Positions 25,196 through 34,024 are shown, numbered from the stretch's first letter. The stretch: 64,000 nucleotides of DNA from DATBGO01 sp050011895 (GCA_050011895.1 JBEKIF010000021.1:12432-76431), one strand, 5' to 3'. Program-made: numbers and translations. Notes: generated by a model from the letters alone, not told the origin.

Positions 25196-26662
25196 ATGCC
25201 GGACGGCCAGTCGTTCGGGGCACTGACGATGCGGCCGGGCAAGCTGATCGCGGTCCACCTCAACTACGAGAGCCGGATCGCGCAGCGCGGCCGCCGGCCG
25301 GAGCACCCGTCGTACTTCCTGAAGCCTGCCAGCTCCGTCTCCGCCAGCGGAGACACCATCGAGCGGCCGGCCGGCACCGAACTGCTCGGCTTCGAGGGCG
25401 AAATCGCCTTGATCATCGGCGCGCCGGTGCGCCGGGTCGCGCCCGAGCAGGCCTGGAGCCACGTTTCGGGCGTCACGGCGGCCAACGACTTCGGTGTCTA
25501 CGACCTGAGGTGGGCCGACCGGGGATCGAACCTGCGCGCCAAGGGCGGCGACGGGTTCACCCCGCTCGGGCCCGGCGTCCTCGACGCCGCCGGGCTCGAC
25601 CCGGCCGGCCTGCGCGTCCGGACCTGGGTCAACGGGAAGCTGGCGCAACAGGGGACGAGCGCGGAACTCGCCTTTCCCTTCGCCCGCCTGATCGCCGACC
25701 TCTCGCAGCTGATGACCCTCGAACCGGGGGACGTGATCCTTACCGGTACCCCGGCCGGAGCGTCGGTCGTCGTGCCCGGCGACATCATCGAGGTCGAGGT
25801 AGATGCTCCGGAGGCACCGCAGGCACCCAGCACCGGCCGGCTGGTCACCCGGGTGACCGACGGTAGCGCGCCGCTGGCCGGGTACGGCGCGCTACCGAAG
25901 ATCGACGACCTGCAGCGTGAGGAGGCCTGGGGCAGCCGGGCCGCAGCCGGCCTGCCGGCCGCCTTCGAGCTCACCCCGCGGCTGCGGGACAAGCTGGCCA
26001 GCGTCTCGACCGCGACCCTGTCCGCACAGCTGCGCAAGAGGGGCTTCGACGAGATGTCGATCGACGGGCTGAGGTCGACCAGGCCGGGCACGAAAGTGGT
26101 CGGCCTGGCCCGCACGCTGCGCTTCATCGCGTTCCGAGACGACCTTTTCGCCGCCCGCGGCGGCGGATACAACGCGCAGAAGCGCGCGTTCGACTCACTG
26201 CGTCCCGGTGACGTGCTGGTCATCGAAGCCCGCGGCGAGCGGGGCACCGGCACGGTGGGTGACATCCTGGCCCTGCGCGCGCAGACGCTCGGCGCGGTGG
26301 CAATCGTCACTGACGGCGGGGTGCGTGACTACGCCACGGTCGCCGACCTTGGCATACCGACCTATTCCCAGGGCCCGCATCCCGCCGTCCTCGGCCGCCG
26401 GCACGTGCCCTGGGACGTCGACGTCACCATCAGCTGCGGGGGAGCAGCCGTCCAGCCCGGTGACGTGATCGTCGGAGATGCCGACGGCCTGGTCGTCATA
26501 CCGCCCGTGCTGGCCGCGGAACTCGCCGACGCCGCGGCCGAGCAGGAACGCGAGGAGGCATTCATCGCCGAGCAGGTGGCCGCCGGCCAGCCCGTCGACG
26601 GGCTGTATCCGCTGAACGCGACGTGGCGCGAGAAGTATGAGCAATGGCCGCCCGGAACATGA
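25196..26662 (+). CDS. Fusion of FAH-family isomerase/decarboxylase (HpaG-like) and RraA-like aldolase
   Basis: 488 residues. The first half (about 10-240) is a fumarylacetoacetate-hydrolase-fold domain: VHLNYESRI, a metal-site LLGFEGEIALIIG, ANDFGVYDLRWAD, and GDVILTGTPAGASVV. In homoprotocatechuate degradation this family (HpaG) decarboxylates and isomerises 5-oxopent-3-ene-1,2,5-tricarboxylate. The second half (about 260-470) is RraA-like: ARGERGTGTVGDILALRAQ, TDGGVRDYATV with the catalytic Arg-Asp, and GDVIVGDADGLVVIP. RraA relatives include 4-hydroxy-4-methyl-2-oxoglutarate aldolases and oxaloacetate decarboxylases. The fusion may join a ring-cleavage step to a later lyase or decarboxylase step. 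Start: the first ATG of the frame, 25196; a GTG nearby is possible. Confidence 0.85.
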   Translation: MPDGQSFGALTMRPGKLIAVHLNYESRIAQRGRRPEHPSYFLKPASSVSASGDTIERPAGTELLGFEGEIALIIGAPVRRVAPEQAWSHVSGVTAANDFGVYDLRWADRGSNLRAKGGDGFTPLGPGVLDAAGLDPAGLRVRTWVNGKLAQQGTSAELAFPFARLIADLSQLMTLEPGDVILTGTPAGASVVVPGDIIEVEVDAPEAPQAPSTGRLVTRVTDGSAPLAGYGALPKIDDLQREEAWGSRAAAGLPAAFELTPRLRDKLASVSTATLSAQLRKRGFDEMSIDGLRSTRPGTKVVGLARTLRFIAFRDDLFAARGGGYNAQKRAFDSLRPGDVLVIEARGERGTGTVGDILALRAQTLGAVAIVTDGGVRDYATVADLGIPTYSQGPHPAVLGRRHVPWDVDVTISCGGAAVQPGDVIVGDADGLVVIPPVLAAELADAAAEQEREEAFIAEQVAAGQPVDGLYPLNATWREKYEQWPPGT

Positions 26663-27324
26663 GCGACCTGGCGCCCAGCAAGTCGAAGCTCGCCCACACC
26701 TACCTGCGCGAGCGCATCATCGACGGCCAGTTCGGCCCGGGCTACCGGCTCGTGCTGGCCGCGATAGCCAAGCAGCTGGACATCAGCCCGGTGCCCGTGC
26801 GCGAGGCGATCCGCATGCTCGAGGCGGAAGGCCTGGTCAGCTACGAACGCAACGTCGGTGCCATGGTCGCCATGACAGACGAGGCCGAGTACGTCACTAC
26901 CATGCAGACCCTGGCCATCGTGGAGGGCGCGGCGACCGGCCTGGCCCGCGGCCTGCTGGACCCGGCCGACCTGGACCGGGCCCGCGAAGTGAACCGCCGG
27001 ATGGCGGGGTCCCTGGCGGAATTCGACCCGCGCGAGTTCACGTTCCTCAACAGGGAATTCCACGCCCTGCTGTTCGGTAAATGCCCCAACACGCACCTGC
27101 TTGATCTGGTGCACCGGGGCTGGGCGCGCCTGGACGTGCTGCGTGACCCGACGTTCGGCTTCGTCCCGGGCCGGGCCCGCGAGTCGGTGGCCGACCACGA
27201 GCGGCTGCTGGCCCTCATTTCGGGCGGGGCGAGCGCCTGGGACGTCGAGTTCGTCGCCCGCACGCACCGCACGGCGACGCTCGATGCCTTTCTTGCCCAC
27301 CACTCCGATCAGTTCATCCGCTGA
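26644..27324 (+). CDS. GntR (FadR/FCD-type) transcriptional regulator
   Basis: 226 residues. An N-terminal GntR winged helix (LAHTYLRERIIDGQFGPGYR to SPVPVREAIRMLEAEGLV and SYERNVGAMVA) is followed by an FCD-type helical domain with metal-site His residues (REFHALLFG, ADHERLLALI, TH). It starts inside the previous gene: ATG 26644 overlaps by 19 nt, while ATG 26659 would give the classical ATGA overlap. It sits in the middle of the catabolic operon, so it probably senses a pathway intermediate; it is a second regulator besides the IclR protein. Confidence 0.85.
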   Translation: MAARNMSDLAPSKSKLAHTYLRERIIDGQFGPGYRLVLAAIAKQLDISPVPVREAIRMLEAEGLVSYERNVGAMVAMTDEAEYVTTMQTLAIVEGAATGLARGLLDPADLDRAREVNRRMAGSLAEFDPREFTFLNREFHALLFGKCPNTHLLDLVHRGWARLDVLRDPTFGFVPGRARESVADHERLLALISGGASAWDVEFVARTHRTATLDAFLAHHSDQFIR

Positions 27325-27355
27325 ACCTCAGCCCGTCAGACGAGAGCAGGCTGTT

Positions 27356-28309
27356 ATGGCTTACCGAACGGATCCCGCCGAGTTGCGCGGATCGATCACC
27401 CCGCTGGTCACGCCGTTCACCGCCGACGGCGCGGTCGACCACGCCAGCCTGGCCAACCTGGTGCGCTGGCAGCTGGCCCACGGCACGCACGGGATCTCCA
27501 TCGGCGGGTCCACCAGCGAGCCCAGCTCGCAGACCACCGAAGAGCGGCTGGCCGCGATCAGCACCGTCGTCGACACCGTCGGCGGCCAGGTACCGGTCAT
27601 TCCCGGAACCGGATCGGCCCGCCTGGACGAGACGCTGGAACTGACTGCGGCCGCGCGGGACCTGGGCGTCGACGCTGCCCTGATCATCTCGCCGTACTAT
27701 GCGCGGCCGACGCAGGAAGCCCTGTACGTCTGGTACAAGACGGTGGCGGAGAACTTCCCGGACCTGCCGATCGTGGCCTACAACGTGCCGTCCCGCACCG
27801 CGGTCGACATCGCGCCGGCCACCATCGCCCGGCTCTATCACGACGTCGGGAACTTCGTGGGCGTCAAGGAGACGACGCGGGACTTCGAGCACTTCTCCCG
27901 GGTGCTGCAGTTGTGCGGCCCGGACGTCGTGGTGTGGTCCGGCATCGAGCTGCTCTGCCTGCCCCTGCTGGCGCTGGGCGGAGCAGGCTTCCTCAGCGCG
28001 ACGTCGAATATCGCACCGGCCGCGCATGCCCAGCTGTACGAGGCGTGGAGCAAGGGCCACTACGACACGGCCCGGCAGCTCCACTACGGCCTGCATCCCC
28101 TGGTCGACCTGCTGTTCGTGGAGACCAACCCGGCGCCGGCCAAATGGGTGCTCGCACAGCGCGGGCTGATCGCCTCCGATCACGTCCGCCCGCCGTTGAT
28201 CACGCCCACCCCGGCCGGCCTGGACAAGATCCGCGACTACCTCGCCGCGGGCGCGGAGCACCTGACCGCGGCCGACGGCTACACGGTGGCGGGAGGGGAG
28301 CCCAGATGA
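27356..28309 (+). CDS. DapA/NAL-family aldolase (probable 2-oxo-acid lyase of the HPA pathway)
   Basis: 317 residues, Schiff-base TIM-barrel lyase. Signatures: GSITPLVTPFTADGAVD, ISIGGSTSEPSSQTTEER, IPGTGSARLDETLELT, ALIISPYYARPTQE, IVAYNVPSRT (Tyr), GVKETTRDF (Schiff-base Lys) and GGAGFLSATSNI. A true DapA of lysine synthesis is unlikely in this operon; the reaction that needs a lyase here is cleavage of 2,4-dihydroxyhept-2-ene-1,7-dioate to pyruvate and succinate semialdehyde (HpaI in Gram-negatives, a class II aldolase of another family). I infer that job. ATG at 27356 with AGCAGG upstream; its stop overlaps the start of the next gene (ATGA). Confidence 0.8.
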   Translation: MAYRTDPAELRGSITPLVTPFTADGAVDHASLANLVRWQLAHGTHGISIGGSTSEPSSQTTEERLAAISTVVDTVGGQVPVIPGTGSARLDETLELTAAARDLGVDAALIISPYYARPTQEALYVWYKTVAENFPDLPIVAYNVPSRTAVDIAPATIARLYHDVGNFVGVKETTRDFEHFSRVLQLCGPDVVVWSGIELLCLPLLALGGAGFLSATSNIAPAAHAQLYEAWSKGHYDTARQLHYGLHPLVDLLFVETNPAPAKWVLAQRGLIASDHVRPPLITPTPAGLDKIRDYLAAGAEHLTAADGYTVAGGEPR

Positions 28310-29829
28310 CCATTTCGCAAGCTGGGTCCGTCGCGCGCCGCCTGCCAGCGGGCCTGCCCGACCGCATCCGTCACTTCATCGACGGGGAGTTCGCCGACAG
28401 CACCGACGGGACTACGTTCGACGTTCTCGACCCGGTGTCCAACCAGACCTACATCACCGCGGCCGCGGGCGGCCCGGCAGATATCGACCGGGCCGTGGCC
28501 GCGGCCCGGCGGGCCTTCGCCGAAGGGCCCTGGCCCCGGCTGGTGGCCCGGGAGCGGGCCAGGGTGCTCAACCGGATCGCGGATGCCGTGGCCGCGCAGA
28601 ACGAGACGCTCGCGGAGATCGAGACGTTCGACACCGGCCTGCCGATCACCCAGGCGCTCGGGCAGGCGCAACGGGCGGCGGAGAATTTCCGGTTCTTCGC
28701 GGACCTGGTCGTGGCCCAGGCCGACGACCTGTACCAGGTGCCGGGGCGGCAAGTGAACTACGTCCACCGAAAGCCGGCCGGGGTGGCCGGGCTGATCACG
28801 CCGTGGAATACCCCGTTCATGCTGGAGAGCTGGAAGCTCGCGCCGGCGCTGGCGGCCGGATGCACGGTGGTGCTCAAGCCCGCCGAGTTCACCCCGCTGT
28901 CGGCGGGCCTGTGGGCCGGGATCTTCCGCGAGGCGGGCCTGCCCGACGGCGTGTTCAACCTGGTCAACGGCCTGGGTGAGACGGCCGGTGATGCGCTGGT
29001 CAAGCATCCCGATGTGCCGCTGATCTCGTTCACCGGGGAGACCACGACCGGGCAGACGATCTTTCGAAACGCCGCGACGCACCTCAAGGCGCTGTCGATG
29101 GAACTGGGCGGTAAGTCCCCGGCCGTCATCTTCGCCGATGCCGACCTGGACGCAGCGATCGACTCGACGCTGTTCGGGGTCTTCTCCTTGAACGGGGAAC
29201 GTTGCACGGCCGGCAGCCGGATTCTCGTGCAGCGCCCGGTCTACGGCGAATTCGTCGAGCGGTACGCGGCCCGCGCCCGCAACATCGTGGTCGGTGATCC
29301 TTATGACCGGCGCACCGAGGTCGGGGCCCTGGTCCATCCGCAGCACTACGCGAAGGTGATGGGCTACGTCGAGCGCGGCAAGCGGGAGGGGCGGCTGGTC
29401 GCCGGAGGCGGCCGCCCGGAGGGACTCGGCACCGGCAACTACGTCAGCCCGACGGTGTTCGCCGACGTGCCGCCTGGCGCCTCGATATTCCAGGAAGAAA
29501 TCTTCGGCCCGGTCGTCGCCATCACGCCGTTCGACACCGACGACGAGGCGCTGGAACTGGCCAACGGCGTGAAGTACGGGCTGGCCGCCTATCTGTGGAC
29601 CACGGACCTCGAGCGCGCGCACAACTTCGCGCATCGGGTAGAGGCCGGCATGGTCTGGCTGAACTCGCATAACGTCCGTGACCTGCGGACCCCGTTCGGT
29701 GGCGTCAAGGCCTCCGGCCTGGGTCACGAAGGCGGCTACCGATCGCTGGATTTCTACTCCCAGCAGCAGGCCGTGCACATCACGCTCGGCCCGGTGCACA
29801 CGCCCAGGTTCGGCGTGCGCCCGGAATGA
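28306..29829 (+). CDS. hpaE: 5-carboxymethyl-2-hydroxymuconate semialdehyde dehydrogenase
   Basis: 507 residues, NAD-dependent aldehyde dehydrogenase that oxidises the ring-cleavage semialdehyde. Signatures: FIDGEFADSTDGTTFDVLDP, ITPWNTPFMLESWK, KPAEFTPLSA, GETTTGQTI (NAD turn), MELGGKSPAVIF with the catalytic Glu, SLNGERCTAGSR with the nucleophilic Cys, and QEEIFGPVVA. The HpaE call rests on the family pattern and on hpaD next to it. The start ATG overlaps the preceding stop by ATGA, showing coupling. A longer frame to 27913 is only read-through in another gene. Confidence 0.88.
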   Translation: MTISQAGSVARRLPAGLPDRIRHFIDGEFADSTDGTTFDVLDPVSNQTYITAAAGGPADIDRAVAAARRAFAEGPWPRLVARERARVLNRIADAVAAQNETLAEIETFDTGLPITQALGQAQRAAENFRFFADLVVAQADDLYQVPGRQVNYVHRKPAGVAGLITPWNTPFMLESWKLAPALAAGCTVVLKPAEFTPLSAGLWAGIFREAGLPDGVFNLVNGLGETAGDALVKHPDVPLISFTGETTTGQTIFRNAATHLKALSMELGGKSPAVIFADADLDAAIDSTLFGVFSLNGERCTAGSRILVQRPVYGEFVERYAARARNIVVGDPYDRRTEVGALVHPQHYAKVMGYVERGKREGRLVAGGGRPEGLGTGNYVSPTVFADVPPGASIFQEEIFGPVVAITPFDTDDEALELANGVKYGLAAYLWTTDLERAHNFAHRVEAGMVWLNSHNVRDLRTPFGGVKASGLGHEGGYRSLDFYSQQQAVHITLGPVHTPRFGVRPE

Positions 29830-29851
29830 CCATCGCAAAGAGGAGCCTTAG

Positions 29852-30931
29852 ATGACCGATACACACGCCACCGCATTGCCCGCCCCAGACATCATCCGCG
29901 CCGCTTACGCCGAGCTGATCGTGACCGACCTTGAGGCGTCGCGCCGGTTCTACCGCGACGTGCTGGGTCTGGTGGTCACCGAGGAGGACGAGAACTCCGT
30001 CTACCTGCGGGGGTTCGAGGAGTATCTGCACCACTCCCTGGTGCTGCGCCGGGGCGACGTGCCCGCGCTGGCCATGTTCGGCTACCGGGTCCGCTCGCCC
30101 CGTGAGCTGGATGTCGCCGAGGCATACCACCGTGATCTCGGCTGCCGGGTCGAGCGCCGGCCGGCCGGGACCCGGCGCGGCCTCGGGGAGACGGTGGCGG
30201 TGCAGGATCCGCTGGGATTCCCCGTGGAGTACTTCTTCGCCAGCGATCACGTCGAACGCCTGACCCAGCGTTTCGACCTGCATGGCGGCGCCCCGATCAC
30301 CCGGCTGGATCATTTCAACGTGATGACCCCGGACATCCCGGCCGCCCGGACGGTCCTGGAGCGCCTCGGTTTCCGCACGTCGGAGGACATCCGGGACAGT
30401 GATGGGATGGTCTATGCGGCGTGGATGTTCCGTAAGCCGACCGTCCACGACATCGCACTCACCGGCGGGGACGGCCCGCGCATGCATCACATCGCGTTCC
30501 ACACCCATGAGCGCTCGCAGATCCTGCACGTCTGCGACAAGCTCGGGGCCCTGCGGGAAACTGACCGGATCGAGCGCGGTCCGGGACGGCACGGCGTCTC
30601 CAACGCGTGCTACCTCTACCTGCGCGACCCGGACGGTCACCGCATCGAGATCTACGCGCAGGACTACTGGACCGGCGACCCGGACAACCCGGTGATCACC
30701 TGGGACGTGCACGACAACCAGCGCCGGGACTGGTGGGGTAATCCGGTCGTGCCGAGCTGGTACTCCGAAGCGTCGCCGGTGCTGGATCTCGACGGGAAGC
30801 CGCACCCGCTCGTGCAGCCCGCCGGCCCGCGGGAGGCCGATGTGACCATCGGGGCCGATGGCTTCTCCTACACCCGGAGCAGCGAGCCGACGCAGCAGCA
30901 CCAGGAGTACAAGCTGGGCGAACAAGTCTGA
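29852..30931 (+). CDS. hpaD: 3,4-dihydroxyphenylacetate 2,3-dioxygenase
   Basis: 359 residues, two-domain vicinal-oxygen-chelate extradiol dioxygenase close in length and motifs to the Fe- or Mn-dependent homoprotocatechuate 2,3-dioxygenases of Brevibacterium and Arthrobacter. Visible: the N-terminal half-domain (AAYAELIVTDLEASRRFY), metal ligands His in RLDHFNVMTPD, His in MHHIAFHTHE and Glu in HRIEIYAQDYWTGDPDNP, plus the C-terminal lid WWGNPVVPSWY. It opens homoprotocatechuate to 5-carboxymethyl-2-hydroxymuconate semialdehyde for HpaE. Ribosome site AAGAGGAGC precedes the ATG, 22 bp after hpaE. Confidence 0.93.
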   Translation: MTDTHATALPAPDIIRAAYAELIVTDLEASRRFYRDVLGLVVTEEDENSVYLRGFEEYLHHSLVLRRGDVPALAMFGYRVRSPRELDVAEAYHRDLGCRVERRPAGTRRGLGETVAVQDPLGFPVEYFFASDHVERLTQRFDLHGGAPITRLDHFNVMTPDIPAARTVLERLGFRTSEDIRDSDGMVYAAWMFRKPTVHDIALTGGDGPRMHHIAFHTHERSQILHVCDKLGALRETDRIERGPGRHGVSNACYLYLRDPDGHRIEIYAQDYWTGDPDNPVITWDVHDNQRRDWWGNPVVPSWYSEASPVLDLDGKPHPLVQPAGPREADVTIGADGFSYTRSSEPTQQHQEYKLGEQV

Positions 30932-31023
30932 GCGGCACTGCGGAGACGATGACCGGACGCATCATGGGTGTTTTCTCCTGAAGGCTCAGCGTAGAGTGCC
31001 CGCATAGGGACCCGGAGGGCGGG

Positions 31024-32163
31024 ATGAAGCAGACACAGCTGCTCGTCATCGGCGCGGGGCCGTACGCGCTGTCGGCCGCGGCGCTGGCACGTGAGCGTGG
31101 TATCCGCACGGTGGTGCTGGGCCAGCCGATGGGTTTCTGGCGGCAGAACATGCCAGCGGGCATGTTCTTGCGATCGGGCCCGGACTGGCACCTCGATAGC
31201 GCCGGGGTTCACACGCTTGAAGCATTCCTGGAGGAGCAGGGGATCCAGCCCGGTGCGGTCGATCCCATTCCGATCGGCGTCTTCCTGGACTATGTCGGCT
31301 GGTTCCAGAAGGCAAAGAAAATCGAGGTCCGCGAAGAGTTCGCCGATACCCTGGCGAAGGCAAACGGCCGTTTCGAGGCGACGCTTCACAGCGGCGAACG
31401 CATCGGCGCGGACGCGGTGGTAGCCGCGCCCGGGATCCGCCACTACGCCAGCGTTCCCGGCTGGGCGTCATCGCTGCCGCCGGGATACGCTGCGCACACC
31501 TGCGACTTGGTGCGCTTTGACGACATGGCCGGAGCGCGCGTCCTGATTGTCGGCGGGAGGCAAAGCGCCTACGAGTGGGCCGCGCTGATCCGGGAGCACG
31601 GCGCCGCGCGCATCGACATCGTCCACCGCCACGACATCCCGCGCTTCGAGCGGGTCAGCTGGAAATTCGTCGACCCCCACGTCGAGCAGACACTCCGGGT
31701 GCGCGGGTACTGGCGTAACCTTCCCCGAAGCGAGCAAGAAGCGATCACCAGGCGCTTTTGGGAAGTAGGCAGGCTTACGCTAGAACACTGGCTCACTCCC
31801 CGGCTGGACTGGGAGGGGATCTACCGATGGCCCGGAACCGAAGTCGCCGAGGCTGCCCCGCGCGGCGACGGCGAGCTGAGGGTGCTGCTATCAAACGCCA
31901 CGCAGCTGACTGTCGACCGCGTGGTGTTCGCTTCGGGTTACCGGGCCGATCTCACCAAAGTCCCCTACCTGGCGGGCGTCCGGGGGGAAGTCAAATTGTC
32001 CAATGGCTTCCCCGTGCTGGATGAGTCTTTTCAGACCAGCCTTGACGGCCTGTACATCACGGGCTTCTCCGCAACGCAAGACTTCGGGCCGTTCTTCGGA
32101 TTCGTCAAAGGATCACCCGCTGCCGCCACACTGATCGTCCGCGACCTGCTGTCGCGAAACTGA
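31024..32163 (+). CDS. FAD/NADPH-dependent monooxygenase-like oxidoreductase
   Basis: 379 residues. Two nucleotide motifs: the FAD site QLLVIGAGPYALSAAALA at the N-terminus and a second ARVLIVGGRQSAYEWAALI near 180, the NADPH-site type of class B flavin monooxygenases (GxGxSA form). RSGPDWHLD and a late ITGFSATQDFGPFFGFV support a lysine/ornithine-N-hydroxylase or flavin-containing monooxygenase relative. The substrate is unknown. GGAGGGCGGG lies right before the ATG, so translation is strong. It follows hpaD by 92 bp, and the gap has a promoter-like short AT-richer segment, so it may be a separate unit. Convergent with the SDR. Confidence 0.75.
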   Translation: MKQTQLLVIGAGPYALSAAALARERGIRTVVLGQPMGFWRQNMPAGMFLRSGPDWHLDSAGVHTLEAFLEEQGIQPGAVDPIPIGVFLDYVGWFQKAKKIEVREEFADTLAKANGRFEATLHSGERIGADAVVAAPGIRHYASVPGWASSLPPGYAAHTCDLVRFDDMAGARVLIVGGRQSAYEWAALIREHGAARIDIVHRHDIPRFERVSWKFVDPHVEQTLRVRGYWRNLPRSEQEAITRRFWEVGRLTLEHWLTPRLDWEGIYRWPGTEVAEAAPRGDGELRVLLSNATQLTVDRVVFASGYRADLTKVPYLAGVRGEVKLSNGFPVLDESFQTSLDGLYITGFSATQDFGPFFGFVKGSPAAATLIVRDLLSRN

Positions 32164-32175
32164 CACGCCGGGGCA

Positions 32176-33042
32176 CTATGTGGTTGCTGTCATGTCGGCC
32201 AGCCCGGCGCTGGCCTGCCACAGCCGGCCGGCGGCTGCGGTGTCATAGGAGACCTTGCTGGAGCTCCTGGGTTTGCGGTTGGCGAAGTACCGGCCGGTGA
32301 CGCCCTCGACCTCGGGTGAGGAGGCGAGGTAGACCGGGGTGACTGCGCCCTGCGCCGGGGCCTTCATGAAGGGGCGTGCCACGCGGATCATGACGGCGAA
32401 GTACGCTGGCTGGTCTTCGGCGGCGAAGCCGGTGCGCACCACGCCGGGGTGCAGGACCGTGGCGGTTACGCCGGTGCCTTCCAGGCGGCGGGCCAGCTCG
32501 TAGGTGAACATCACGTTGGCCAGCTTCGATTGGCTGTAAGCGCGCTGCCCGGAGTAGTTCCGCTCGCCCTGCAGGTCGTCGAAATCAATTCGGCCCCTGG
32601 TGTGGGCGCCGGAAGAGACGGTGACGATCCGGGCGGGTGCGCTCGCGGTGAGGCGCTCCAGCAGCAGGTTGGTCAGCAAGAATGGCGCGAGGTAATTGAG
32701 CGCGAAGGTGCGTTCCAGGCCGTCGGCGGTGACGTGCCGGTGAGCCCAGAACCCGCCGACGTTGTTGACCAGCACGTCCAGGCGCGGGTAGGTGTCAAGC
32801 ACTTGAGCGGCCAGACGGCGCACCCCGGCCTGAACTGACATGTCCGCGGCAAAGGCATCCACGGCCCTGCCCGGTGCGGTGCGGATGCCTGCTGCGGCCG
32901 CCTCGGTACGGGCCTGATCACGGCCGGTGATGCCGACCCGGGCGCCCAGAGCGGCGAGCCCGATGGCGGTGGCCTTGCCGATGCCGCCGGTGCCTCCGGT
33001 GACCAGAACGGACTTCCCGGCCATGAGGGGGACGTCAGCCAT
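32176..33042 (-). CDS. Short-chain dehydrogenase/reductase (retinol-dehydrogenase-like)
   Basis: 288 residues, classical SDR. TGGTGGIGKATAIGLAALGA cofactor loop, NNVGGFWAH, IVTVSSGAHT with the active Ser, and YSQSKLANVMFTYELARRL with Tyr and Lys. The long C-terminal part (VRTGF, then EGVTGRYFANRKPRSSS) matches the retinol-dehydrogenase-like/WW-oxidoreductase branch seen in many actinobacteria. The nucleotide loop with the Arg-containing TGRDQARTE suggests NADPH. The substrate is unknown. It lies 13 bp from the end of the convergent monooxygenase gene. Confidence 0.85.
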   Translation of the reverse strand: MADVPLMAGKSVLVTGGTGGIGKATAIGLAALGARVGITGRDQARTEAAAAGIRTAPGRAVDAFAADMSVQAGVRRLAAQVLDTYPRLDVLVNNVGGFWAHRHVTADGLERTFALNYLAPFLLTNLLLERLTASAPARIVTVSSGAHTRGRIDFDDLQGERNYSGQRAYSQSKLANVMFTYELARRLEGTGVTATVLHPGVVRTGFAAEDQPAYFAVMIRVARPFMKAPAQGAVTPVYLASSPEVEGVTGRYFANRKPRSSSKVSYDTAAAGRLWQASAGLADMTATT

Positions 33043-33056
33043 GGTTCAGCGGATGG

Positions 33057-33482
33057 TTAGCAGACAACAGCGGGCAGCGGCAGGCGGTCCGGGCTGACCC
33101 AGCGCATCCGGCTGTCGTCGCTGGCGAGCAGGCCTGGAGAATAGTGAGCCTCGAGCAGCCGGCCATCCAGCAGCCGGGGAAACCGCTTCAGGAAGGCGTC
33201 AAAGTTCACGCCCGGAGCCTCCCGGAGATGGTGCGCGACCAGGGCTACCCACACCGCCGTCCTAGTCGCGGAGTAGCGCTCCGGGTGCCCATGCAGCGCG
33301 GCGAGATTGCGCAGCCCGGCCGCGGCGCGGCTAGCTGCCTGATCCAGGCCGTACCTGCTGATGTACAACCACGCCATGCGGAGATGATCGCGGTGACGGA
33401 ATCCGTGACTCTGCAGCGCTCCGCGCTCGAAGGCGTCCAGGAACGCGTCGTCATCCAGGTCCATGCAGTCGCCCATTCTCAT
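33057..33482 (-). CDS. Conserved hypothetical protein with FRHRDHLRMAWLY motif
   Basis: 141 residues, no signal or membrane segment. It belongs to an uncharacterised bacterial family recognisable by F-x-H-x-D-H-L-R-x-A-W-L-Y near residue 28, a mid segment in which hydrophobic and His residues follow a TAVWVALVAHHL helix, and an ending with S-P-D-R-x-P-L-P. The paired His-Asp-His suggests a metal site, but I know no function. Several ATG codons (33482, 33476, 33464) compete; the last gives MDLDDDAFLDAF. Its start is 14 bp from the end of the SDR gene's start region, so the two may share control. Confidence 0.65.
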   Translation of the reverse strand: MRMGDCMDLDDDAFLDAFERGALQSHGFRHRDHLRMAWLYISRYGLDQAASRAAAGLRNLAALHGHPERYSATRTAVWVALVAHHLREAPGVNFDAFLKRFPRLLDGRLLEAHYSPGLLASDDSRMRWVSPDRLPLPAVVC

Positions 33483-33615
33483 ACAGTAGAGGGCCGCACA
33501 AATCGATCGCAGCTGCCGCGTCGCACCGCACTGTCATGCGAGTCCGATGCCCAGAGCCAGGCACCGCTGGCCTCTCGACTTCCCGGTCCGGCCAACGGTA
33601 GCGTCGGCATTACAC

Positions 33616-33621
33616 AGGAGG
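33616..33621 (+). promoter_or_regulatory. Ribosome site supporting a CTG start
   Basis: AGGAGG, 7 nt upstream of CTG 33629. No ATG, GTG or TTG occurs in the frame between the upstream stop codon (33599) and the conserved Usp N-terminus. Confidence 0.65.
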
Positions 33622-33628
33622 TCGGGAA

Positions 33629-34024
33629 CTGGACATCGTCGCTGGTTTCATCCGCAGTGCCGAGGGTCGGGCAGCGCTCGACCGCGGCGCCGAGGAGGCG
33701 CGCCTGCGCGGTGCGCGGCTCATCATCGTCCACTCGAGCAAGGGCGGGGGCCACGAGAACGCTGAGCTGATCATCGCCATCCGCGAGGAGCTTGAGCGGA
33801 TCAGCCAGGAGCTAACTGCTGCAGGTGTCGAGCACGAGATCCGGGAGCTGGTGCGCGGGCGTACGCCGGCCGAAGACGTGGTCACCGTGGCGAAGGAGGC
33901 GGGCGCGGAGCTCATCGTCATCGGGCTGCGGCGACGTTCACCGGTCGGCAAGCTTGTCCTGGGCTCGAATGCCCAGGACATCCTGCTGCAGGCTGACTGT
34001 GCGGTCTTGGCGGTGAAGCCCTAG
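33629..34024 (+). CDS. Universal stress protein (UspA) with a CTG start
   Basis: A 131-residue Usp-fold protein: (L/M)DIVAGFIRSAEGRAALDRGA, GARLIIVHSSKGGG, then VVTVAKEAGAELIVIGLRRR and SPVGKLVLGSNAQDILLQAD, CAVLAVKP at the end, exactly the UspA end pattern (G-x-x-x-R-S-P-V-G-K-x-x-x-G-S-x-x-x-x-x-L). The frame has no ATG, GTG or TTG between the in-frame stop at 33599 and this point; a perfect AGGAGG (33616-33621) lies 7 nt before CTG 33629, so a CTG start is the simplest reading. The nucleotide-binding pattern G-(2)-G-(9)-G-S/T is present. Usps are stress or energy-state sensors in the cytoplasm. Confidence 0.75.
   Translation: MDIVAGFIRSAEGRAALDRGAEEARLRGARLIIVHSSKGGGHENAELIIAIREELERISQELTAAGVEHEIRELVRGRTPAEDVVTVAKEAGAELIVIGLRRRSPVGKLVLGSNAQDILLQADCAVLAVKP

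Noticed and set aside
27356..28309. DapA of lysine biosynthesis
   Set aside because: The gene is in the middle of an aromatic catabolic operon with overlapping starts; a pathway aldolase is more likely.
28279..29838. 519-codon minus-strand frame
   Set aside because: Antisense shadow of hpaE; GC-rich codons make long open antisense frames common here.
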